DNA of 64,000 nucleotides from Mytilus galloprovincialis (taxonomy: Eukaryota; Mollusca; Bivalvia; Mytilida; Mytilidae): positions 15,774,863 through 15,838,862 of the forward strand of contig NC_134849.1 of assembly GCF_965363235.1 (NCBI RefSeq), in the 5' to 3' direction. The number at the start of each line of letters is the position of its first letter. Position 1 is the first letter of the stretch. The position numbers and the translations under genes were made by a program. Shown in pieces: positions 13,001 to 25,000 of this stretch. The notes under the pieces were generated by a model, which was not told the DNA's origin, did no database searches, and saw nothing but the letters and a program-made list of their open reading frames with translations.

Positions 13001-16000
13001 TACATGTTATGTATAGAAAGGAATACACAAGTTCACAAACAGAAATAATTAAAGCAAGTTCAGAATATAAGTCGCGTATTTCAAAATGTTTACATACATA
13101 TAGAAGTATTGATTATAATTAAAAAGTTGAAGTGCAATATATAGATGTGTTCATAAAACAAGTTGAAGGCACGATCATGTGTCATTGAATACATTTTTAC
13201 AGTGAGGCGTTGGGTCTCTATAAAATCGAAAAAACACTAAACAAATCATTCGTCTAAAATGTGTTCGACACTTACCATAATTATTCATGGCCCACGACAT
13301 CAAAAGTCATGATGTCTATACATGTAACTTCTTTTGACCTCTGTCTTGCGCATAGTCATTGACATTTTCAACTATTGGTTTTAAGGTATTTGACGTTTTG
13401 CAAAATGACTCTAGGTGAAGTTTAACTTTATCAGAATAATTCATTTGTATAACTAGGACGTCACTTGAACTGAATATTAATGTGCGTATTGTTATGCGTT
13501 TACTTTTTCTACATTGGCTAGAGGTATAGGGGAGGGTTGAGATCTCATAAACATGTTTAACCCGCCGCAATTTTGCGCCTGTCCCAAGTCAGGAGCATCT
13601 GGTCTTTGTTAGTTTGTATTAACTTTAATTTAAGTTTCTTTTGTATAATTCGGAGTTAAGTATGACGTCCATTATCACTGTACTAGTATACATATGTTTG
13701 CGGGAATTCTCGCTACATCGAAGACCCATTGGTGGCCTCCGGCTGTTGTCTACTCTATGGTCGGGTTGTTGTCGCTTAGACACATTCCCCATTTCCTTTC
13801 TCAATTTTATAAAACACATATATGTTATTAGGAGAGCGTATTTTTTTCAAAAAGACGGCTAGTTTACGACTTTAATGCACCCATCTAGCATACGGATTTA
13901 TTGTGTATCGTTCGAAAGCTTACTTTCTGTTTTGCCCGGTCGGTAATAATTGCTACGGTGCAATTTTCGTTAAATCAAGGTTAAAGCTCAAAAGTGAATA
14001 TTAGAAAATTATGCTAGAGTTAAACAAAATGCCATTTTCTGTTACCTGTAAGATATTTTTTTTTATCTAACCTTAAACAACATAATACCATAATTCCTAA
14101 CCAAACGCAAACTAGAATGTTAATTTCGTAATATTTACATAAAATAGCATTTTTTTTTAAATAATTCCAAAAAGATAAAATTGCACTAAACATTCTTAAA
14201 GCTAAATGTCTCAGTATCTATATGTCAAAATATTAATGAACTTCTCGTTTATATAGGCCGAGAAAATTTTTGTACCATTGTATACAGTGGTAAATATGAT
14301 ATAGGTCAAGATACAGTCTTCTAATGAAACTTGTGTAGTTGCCCTATAAAAACACCATCAACAAATATGGATCATTTTGCGTTTCTTTATATATAAAAAA
14401 GAAGATATAATATAGTAAATATCGGAAAAAAATGAATAAATAGCTTTTGATAGAGGTAATGAAAGTGCTCTATTGAATCAACAAGCTATATAAAGTAAAA
14501 ATGTGTTTCCGATGTCGAAAAACAAAGTTTATTCTCATTCAATATTCTAATGCACTTTTTAAATAACAAATCCGGCTGATTCTTTATAATATTATCTCAT
14601 TAATACCTATATTATTAGTTGTTCTGTTTAACATGACTGAAAATAAATTTTGTTGAAGATTGAATATTCTAACTATGCATTTTCCACCGGTTTTAAATAT
14701 AAGGAAGTGTTAACACATTTCGGTGTAGTGTTTCAAGAAGTGTAGTTCGTTTGCTCAACTTATTCGCTTTGTTCATGGTCTAATCTGTTTTTTCTATAAC
14801 TTTGATTTGAAACTGCATCATTGTTATTTTATTTTTAAAAGCCAAGGCAAATAAAACCTACTAGCTCAGATATTGATGTGAGAAATAAGTCTTGTGTCAC
14901 GACGTCCGTTTGTCTTTAAAGTGAACACATGGAAAATGTACAGTAAGGGATATTTTTTTTAAAATACAAATTGAGTTGAATAGTAAGTAATTCAAGTGTA
15001 CATTACATCTCTACTTGAAAGCTACATCATAATTTAAAACAATCCAACTTTTGTCATTGATTGGCGTTAGTTATCTTGTTGGTTGTGTTTAACACTTTTA
15101 ATTTTGGGGCCTTTTTGGCTAACGATACGGTTACTTGTGCTCACTATTGAAGTCTGTCCGGTGACCTTTAGTTGTTAACTTCTATGTCATTTCGTCTCCG
15201 GGTGAACGTTGTCCCTTTGGAACTCATACAACATCTTCCGATTTATGTGAGTTTACATCACAATCAAATCACCCTTTGAAAATTTCAGAAACAGAACTTC
15301 CGTGTATGTCAGAAGCACAAATTTCAGTATGTAAGAGATAACTTAATTAATTAATATCAAATATGGAAGTGATAACATACCACTTGTGATACAAACATAT
15401 TAATCAAGACACTTTGAAGTATTGGATACTAAAAATACCCTTGATAACGCAAATCTTAATATGCACCATACAGTAATATTGATCCAGAAATAGTTATAAA
15501 AACAAGTATGCTGTAGCTTGAGTACACAAAATTATACGATATCTCAAGGGAGAGATAGTATCATTAGACTTACCACATACACCTTTTATAGTGCTAACGC
15601 CTTTACACGGGGCTGCTTTCAGATATACTGCATATGGAGGAGTGCATGTCAATGTCGTACAAAGTCCATCTGGGGCCTCAAATGTCATTACTGCACCGGT
15701 ATAAGCTAAAATATTATATTTGAAATAAAATGTTTTACGGAAAAATCACACTTAATTTGTTTTGAATTCATTAATTTTCGTGGTTTTTGCCAATCTTTGC
15801 ATACAAAACCTATTAAAAATTTGTAATTCGTATTTCACTTGATCCCACGAAACCCACGAAAATTGGTATCCAACGATTATAAATGAATCCACAGTATTGG
15901 CATTAATGCAATACATGCTGAGTTAATCCATCGATATCCACTGTTATTTAAGAAATAATTGATGCAAGCTATACTTTATTGTAGTTTTAACATGGGTAGG

Positions 16001-19000
16001 CATTTTATTCGTGATTTATTTTTGCCCGAACGATAATGAAGGCTAAATAACACTTCCTTTTTTGTTTGTAAACAAGCAAATGAGTTTCAACAGTCAGCAT
16101 GAATAGATGTCGTATCTATGTCAAATATGTCAATTTCCAATTGCAACACAACATATAACAGTCATGATAAATGAATTAGTAACAACATCTGCATCATTTA
16201 AGAGTTTGGAAGTGTTTTAAGTTAATGAAATATATCAAATGCATACCAATTTGATAAAATTTATTATTGTGCATTAGTCAATAAACGCATGTGCAAACAC
16301 ATTTTATTGGGTTTAGAGGATGGGTCTATTCACATAGCGAAATAAGCACGTCCAATTAGAGTAGATGATATTAGCAAATCAGTTCTAATACAGATAAATC
16401 ATCAGTTGCTATACAGGCGGCGTTGTCCTGTCGATATAAATCAGGAGTTAATATCACTTTTTGGACAAGGGCCAATACGGAATAAAACGAATTGACCTAT
16501 TGACTAATACGGAATGTTCAACTCCGGTTTCATTTTCTGACGCTTAAGTTAATTTTTGACGCATCGTTATGCCTACAATGCATTTGGGTTTATATTTTAT
16601 ATATCTTTAATATGAAACAAAATGAATTATGAACAGTGTTTTGTCATGTCTTGAAAAAAATGTATTTCAAAGCCTTATCGAATTGTAATAGCATGAAATT
16701 AAGTATTTGGACGAGCAATCAGAAGTTACATCTTACAATGAATGTTGTCAAAAGATCGACATCGTAAATACGAAAAGACAAGTTCAGAAATAAATTTCTG
16801 TATCTTCTTCACGGTAAGTTTGTTGGTTGAAACGCATATTTAGAATCATTGAATAAAACTGTTATGAAATGGCTGTTTCTGTACGATCCTTTTATTGATT
16901 CTCGATCATCAGCAACCATTATGTGATATTAATTGCAACGATTTAACATTCTTGAAACGTGTATTGAGTTCAGATCAAACATAAGACATATGAAATACTA
17001 TTTAATAGAGGGGGAAATTTTAAGATGGTTAATCTAGATTGTTTACATATGAATCTTTAGTCTGTAAAGTTCTTAAACAAAGCAAAATCATTTTATCATT
17101 TCTGACAAACTCTGAATGATTCAACTGTGATGTCTAAATGTATTCATTGTATATTATTATACCTGGAGTATATTATAAACCATATTGTTGGTTAATACCA
17201 GGCTAATACATTATAGAAGAGGGACGAAAGATACCAAAGGGACAGTCATGACTTAGAAGAAGAAATTTAATTTTCGTTTAGATTGAAGGAACCCTATTAT
17301 TCACCGTTATATAACCAGCGTCTAGTTGTTTGCACGAGTTATCTACCCCAAAACGTTATGTGTTTGGCACATGTAAACAAAATAGTGACGACCAGGTAAG
17401 AAGCCCATCAAGTAACAAGATAACAATATTAAGCAAGGATTTGAAATTCGTCTAGTGCCGAGGATAATCTCGTAAACGTTCCTTTTCAGGGCAATCAATA
17501 TTATACAGAAAGAGTTTATTGTAGTTGTACATACTAGAAATTCCTAGACACAAAATAGATTCTTACATCAGACACCGTTTTGACAATTTTTAACTACCGT
17601 ATAATTTTTTTCTTCAAAAGTTCAAAAGTCCTTTCTACATACTAGTGTGGTATAATAAGACATTTTTGGATTAATAGAAGCAATGGGTATCAAATATTGT
17701 CAACCTCAAAGGTTTTAAAATCAGGCTGTGTCATTGATGGTTGAAAATTACGTATATCACCTTTTCCAACCGTCCATAACTGTTTATTGAAAGTTCCATG
17801 CAGTGCTTTTATTTATATTGCCGTTTGCTATCTTCTTAACAAAAACCAAATCCCTTATGCTATTGAATGGAGTCTAAATTTTTGATATTTTAGATTTATT
17901 AATGACAAATACTCACAAAATAACTAATCTGAATAGATAAGGGTATTTTGGTATCTTGAAGATGTATATTATAAAGTCCATCGAGAGCAATCCCAAAGAG
18001 ATGAAATATTGATCTGGTAAAAACATTAAATTTTGCATACAAGATCCTAACAGATTGTAATATATTAGAGGCTGTTCGTGTCATTGGCCGTTATAACATA
18101 CCGTATGCAATTTTCAACGCGTTCGGTTTTACTTTCAACGCTTTGGTTTTCACTTAGAACACGTTGGTGTTCACTTCCAATGCGTTGGTTTTCACTTTCA
18201 ACGCGTTGGATTTCATTTCCAACGGGCTGGTTATAAAAACTAGTGCGTTGATTCGTAACTCATAAAGTTACAAAGTACTAAAAATTGGAAATTTAAGAAT
18301 TTGGTCCTGTCATTTTCGATGTTGATCAGATCGTTGATAGCATTGGAAAGGTGACATCTTCGCAAAATTTTGTTGTCTTATATTTACACTATTTATGTTT
18401 TAAATGATGTAATCTACCCATATTTAAAATCTGGTATAAATTCTTTGAGAAATATTGTTTTTTTCAAAATATCCTATTTGATCCTATACTTGTCCTAGTA
18501 TCGGTCCAGACATTGATGTAACCTATGTTTATATACATTGTACTATTTTGTAAGAAGGTTTTAAACTGATTGAAAAGACCTAACGGTATGTAATGAAAAC
18601 TTACAGTCAAGAATTACGAATCATCGCGTTAGTTTTAACAACCAACGCGTTAAATCTTATAACCAACGCCTGAATACTGGAAACCAACGCATTATGGGAA
18701 AAAAACACAAATTTCACATGGTATGTTTATACCGCCAATGACACAAACGGCCACTCATAGTAATACTCTTATCATGATGAGTCTGATTCACCTTTTCCAG
18801 ACAGGTGTTGTTGAATCAATTGTGTTGTACTAAAAACGAATGCAAACAAATCCATATGTCAGCTGACCTTTTATTCCATTGGTTTATAATTTGAAAGATA
18901 AATATAAAAGGGATTACATTAAAATTACTAATTTAAATATCGTGTTTAGAGTCAATATTTATGCCAGTCTTTATCATTTTCTGGGTTTCATTGAATAATG

Positions 19001-22000
19001 TGCTTGCAGTGCAATTTACGTCTCCTCAATCTATTGTTTGAATTGGTTAAAAGAGACAACACATTTTTGAAGTGCTATTATGGTATTTTTATCAAGGAAA
19101 AACATATAGGCATACTTATTCTGAAATATATTACAGTCCTATATAAAAAGAAACGAGTAAACCTTCAACTAACAGTCTTAAATTTATCCACAATTCGCAT
19201 TTATTTAGCTAGCTATAAAACTATGCTTTGTCAATCTCTTTCTTTTCATAGAAAAATGCATTTACCAAGTGAGTTTGAGTTTTTGTTTGCCAAATAATAA
19301 GGGACTTTCCGTTTTGAAATTTCCTTATAAATTTAACGATTTTACTTATTTTTCTAATTCAAAAGGCAGTCAAGATATTATAACTTTGTGAAATTATCAG
19401 TAAGATATCCAATTTTAAAGAATACTACCTATTTAAGAAATTAGGGATCCATATGTTGGTTAAAATATATCTCACTAGATGTCAATATTGGTTTTGTATA
19501 ACTTACTTTTTAAAAGTAAGCTAGATAAATATCATACTTACTTTTATAAAGTAATACTGTTTTAGCAGATGCTACAAGGCACGCAGAAAGGTTTGTACCA
19601 TTGGTCAACTGTTTGTCGGTGATGTTTAAACACGAACAGGTACTGTCAGCTTTCTAAAAAGCAAAACAATAGTAATAATATTAGGCAGAAGGAACATTTT
19701 TAAACATGCATGAGTAATTATTGTATGTCTTATACATGATATACCTAGCACTAGACAGCCTGTGTATCATTTCATAGCCTTCAGACTGTTGGAAACTGCA
19801 GCACTTTCACCTTAGGCAAAGTAGTCTTCTGTATTCTGTTCGACTTTGTAACTGATTCGACTTTCGAACTGTTTTGAGTAAAATGTCATTATTTAAGGCA
19901 AAATTTAAGCTTGAAATGTGTACGTAATCAAATGTCTTGTATTTCTGTTGACTGTTAGCAACAATTGTGTCAGCACTGTAGAACACCATACTTAAACAAC
20001 ACCTTATTATGAAACAATGATTTTACCTGATGCTATTGTTTACAATGTAATGTTTTACAAATATCATGAGATAAAATATTTACATTATAAGTAAAATATC
20101 CCTTTAAACATTCGTGCTGACATAATCCGACTGAAGGAACGACGCTTACAGTACTTAATGGCATTCTCAGCAGAAAACAACCTAAAATATAAATGATATC
20201 AGTTCCTATTATTACTTTAATATGTTTTGTTATCATCGTCAGAGATACCCAGTTATTTATTTTTTAAGATCAAATTCATAATCATAGATACATGTATGTT
20301 TTGTTGTATCATTTGACAATAATTCATGTATGAGTGATAAGTTAACACAATACGTTTGTTTCATATATTGATTTGTACTTAGAATATTAGACACAGACCA
20401 CCAATGAATACTCATTGTGCCCCTCTACTGACCAAAATCAATGAAATTAGACAGTCATCTTTGAATTGTTTCTTGAAATGGAAGACTTCCAATTGCAGTG
20501 TATGGTATATATGATAATATCAGCGTTCGTCAACTTAGATGCTGAACACTGGTGCTCTTGAAAGGAAATCTGGTTCTGATATTGTCCTTTTTGTTAAAGA
20601 ATGAAAAGTTGTCTTATTATGCATCAACACAATTTCATTGTCTTGTCATTTTGTATAATCACAAGTTTAACCACGAATATACATATAAAATTCATGCAGC
20701 TAATAAAATAAATGCTTACAATGCCAGACATATAGTAACGGTTCAATAAGATAGCTTACCAACGGTTTCTATCCAAGATGTTAATGGTGTATATATACCT
20801 AATCCTGTCCAAAATTCTTTACCATTTAATTCTGGTATTTGATTCAAAACTAAAGGATCATTTTCGAGACCAGCAGTTCCACACTGATCACTTGCATCTA
20901 TCGCTGTTACTCCATCTGGAGATCTCTTCAGTTTTAGTGCATGACAAACATTATCTTTAAAAAATAAATGCTACCATATATCAAATCAAAAAATTTGAAA
21001 TTCATTGATGAAATAATAAAATACTATGCATTTGTTTATACAAATGAACACATATAAAACGATGCTCAAATGAATAAAAGCAATATATCAACCACAATGA
21101 TTTTTTCGTGTAAAAGTAGCTAAGATAAACCATTCATATGAACACTTACTTACCCTATATACCACATTGCCTCAAATTCTCATTAAGAAAAAATTCCCAC
21201 ACCTAATAAAATGGTCATTTAAAAAGTCTGAATTTGAATATATATACTCTTTTATGTTATTTTTTAGTAGCAATAAACAAAAGAAACTATGTCAATTGGA
21301 CGTGCTTTGATACTATATCTGCCCTTGAATGTTTATTAGATAACATTTTTGTTCGCTTTGGAGATTCCGTATATCGTCCGGCTATCGGAATTCCAATGGG
21401 GAATAACTGTGCACCACTTATTGCAGACCTGTTTTTGTATTGCTATGAGTTCAATTTATGACAAAAATCAGCAAAGACCCATCAAAACAACATTTGATAC
21501 ACAAATTTAATGATACTTTTAGATATTTGGATGATATTTTGGCTCTCAATAATGACAACTTCAGTATGTATACTAAAGAAATTTATCCTGTTGAACTGAC
21601 TTTAAATAAAGCTAATACTAACAATGACCACTGCCCTTTCCTCGATCTTGATATCTATATCATTAACGGAAAGCTTAATACTAAAATTTATGATAAAAAG
21701 ATGATTTCTCATTTCCTATCGTCAATTTTCCATTTTTAGATGGTGGCGTTCCCTTGTCACCATCTTATGGTGTTTATATATCTCAACTTGCACGATTCGC
21801 TCGTGTACGTAACAAAGTTTAAGATTTTAACGGGAGAAATTTATGTATTACTGAAAAATTATTACACCATGGTTTTCGATATCACAAACTAGTCAAAAAA
21901 TTTACTAAATTTTATCATCGGTATAAGGACATCATTCGTTAATATAGCTCAACATGCAGACTTCTTATACTTTCAGGTATTTCACATCCAATATTTTATT

Positions 22001-25000
22001 GAAATATTCTTTATAAAGCACATAAATGTCAGTATTCACCTCAGAAGCTAACAAAACCTTTAAGTAGATTTATAAAGAAGGGATATAGTTATAATACTGT
22101 TGTGAGGTCATTAAAGATTGCATATTTTGGCGTTAATATTGATTCACTTATAGGGTCTTGTTGTTGTTGGCATGACCCGGGTTATGTTCTTCTCCTATAT
22201 GTTCGTATTGTTACTTGTTATGCGTTTACTTTTCTGCATTGGCTACAGGTATAGGGGGAGTTTTGAGATCTAATAAACATGTTTAAGTCCACCGCATGTT
22301 TGTGCCTGTCCCAAGTCAGGAGCCTCTGGCCTTTGTTGGTCTTGTATTATTTTTAATTTTAGTTTCTTGTGTACAATGTGGAGTTTAGTATGGCGTTTAT
22401 TATCATTGAACGAGTATACGTATTTGTTTAGGGGCCAGCTGAAGGACGCCTCTGGGTGCTGGAATTTCTCGTTGCATTGAAGACCTGATGGTGACCTTCT
22501 GCTGTTGTCTGTTCTATGGTCGGGTTGTTGTCTGTTTGACACATTCTCCATTTCCATTCTCAATTTTATGAATTGGTTCAATAATGTCAATTACATTACA
22601 TTTTCAATTTTAACCAAATGAAAGTGCACAATCAATCTGTCAAAAAATACAAATGTAACATGTCTGTTATTAAATGATTATGTATCTGCAGAACATCCTT
22701 GATTTAAAAAATAAAATTCCATTTTTTTTCTAGACATATATTTATATATATATATATATTGATAGATAAAAAGTCCTTGGTACAGAAAATATAGTTTAAA
22801 AGTAAAAAACACAAAAAAATCACATCATAAATCGAACATTGTTTCTGATAGCGCTTTCATCGAATCTCCTGCGGTTCATCAGACATAATTGTTATCGTTA
22901 ACAGTAACGACTTGTGACGTTACATTATAGTAACGTCATGCAGTAATTGTATATATCTTACGGAATCTTATTAACGGACCGAATTTAACTTCCTATTTAA
23001 TGTGGGCTAATACAGTTCAATAAAATAGTGTTCCTTGGCTTCATGCGGACTTTTATCTTCGTTATAAATCTTAAAAAAAGGGATATATTTTGAATTTTCC
23101 CTTTCCACATTGGTCAAAGTGTTCAGAACAGGGAGAATTTCTATTTGACGGGTCCTTTATCTGCTGTTTATGAACTTTCACTCTATCAATGTGTCTATTG
23201 GTTTGATCTATGTAGTGTTGATTACAAGTTGGACAGGTTGCACAATAAATGATATTTTCCGATTCACAGTGCATGCTTATATTTGGTTTGATTACTGTGC
23301 CGGATTTCAGAGTTTTACCCTGTCCCACTTCTAGCATTTCGTACGTTCCACATCTGGGATCCCCGCATTTTTGTATTTCTGCTACCTTATGCGTACTTAA
23401 TTTTGAGAGTGTAAGAAGAGACAGTTAAATTTTCTGATTTTAAACGCGAAGCTCGCGGAGCAGTTTGAATATTTAAAATTTAACTGCCGAGATTGGATAA
23501 ATATCGTATTACACGAGATTTGCTGGTGGAATCTGTTTCTCTAATGATTTTCAAACAATATGCAGGCTAACTTATTCCTTCTTTTCGAATGATCTGCAAA
23601 AAGATGTGTTCTTTCTTTGTGACGTCATTATAAAATTGAGAATGGAAATGGGGAATGTGACAAAGAGACAACAACCCGACCAAATAAAAAACAACAGCAG
23701 AGGGTCACCAACAGGTCTTCAATGTAGCGAGAAATTCCCACACCCGGAGGCGTCCTTCAGCTGGCCCCTAAAGAAATATATACTAGTCCAGTGATAATGA
23801 ACGCCATACTTATTTCCAAATTGTACACAAGAAACTAAAATTAAAATAATACAAGACTAACAAAGGCCAGAGGTTCCTGACTTGGGACAGGCGCAAAAAT
23901 GCGGCGGGGTTAAACATGTTTGTGAGATCTCAACCCTCCCCCTATACCTCTAACCAATGTAGAAAAGTAAACGCATAACAATACGCACGGTTGCCTTTTG
24001 TCATGCGGTCGCAATAGGAAATTTAGAAAAAAGCAAGAAAATTTGACGTCATAATCGGATTTTAACCAATGAAAAACTGAGATCAAATTAACAACACGTT
24101 GATTACATGTTTTTAAAAATTGGGTGCAGAAAAGGATAACTTGAAGAAGAACTAGAAAAATATGTAATTTTCTTATATAAATATATATAGAATGATCCGA
24201 TGGATAAATCTGTTGTAGAGTTGTCACTGGTTCAGACGTACTTATAAATACAATATTTCTGTGACTGTATCTTACATTAAATTGTAGGATATACTATAGA
24301 AATTTCAGCTTATCTGTAACTATATATGATTCATGCCTTATTTATCATGTACTGTATTCCGACGCTAGATTAAAACTGACGAGGAAAGGTAACACCCGGC
24401 AACCGAAAGCTTTATTTTATAAAGCCAAGGTGGTCGAGTGGTCTAGCGCGCCGGATACAGTGTAGTCGATTTGGTGTCATGATATCTCAGTAGCATGAGT
24501 TTGAATCCCGGCGAGGGAAGAACAAAAAATTTGCGAAAGCAAATTTACAGATCTAACATTGTTGGGTTGATGTTTAGACGAGTTGTTAAGAGAGTAAACA
24601 GATAAAAAACGTTTTTAAGTCATAAAAACATTTTATCTCCCAATGTCACCACAATTCGTCCTACTTGTAATCGATAAGTGTCCTTGCTTCAGTTCCTTCC
24701 TGAATGTGATACAACGCAATGAGGTTATTATTAGGTTCATATTTTGAACTTGATAAAAGGACTGTCTACTGACTGATTTGTCATTACATTGTAGAAGATT
24801 TTTTTTAATTTCTTCTTTAGAAGAAATATCATCTCAGCCTTAATAACTAGTTTTTGAATAACATTATATACATGTTAAAGCTTATTTGACAAAACTGTAT
24901 TCAACTATGGAATGAAACTTGTTTTGTCAAAGCTTTACACATAAGTTTACAAGTGGTTTATGTATTTGCTCATATTTACAAAATAACAGGCTTACACTAC

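Noticed and set aside
13276..13316. Minus-strand NNYG ending with a GTAAGT donor, like a third gene A linker exon
   Set aside because: The only acceptor nearby leaves a TGA in frame, and the position (between E4 and E5) does not fit the linker order.
20033..20083. Extension of gene A E2 to the TAG stop as a terminal exon
   Set aside because: The phase-0 donor at 20083 matches E2 of B and C, and reading on would lose all downstream homologous exons.
24421..24515. Functional tRNA gene
   Set aside because: A and B boxes are present but the acceptor stem and variable region do not fold as a normal tRNA, and the body continues as a SINE.
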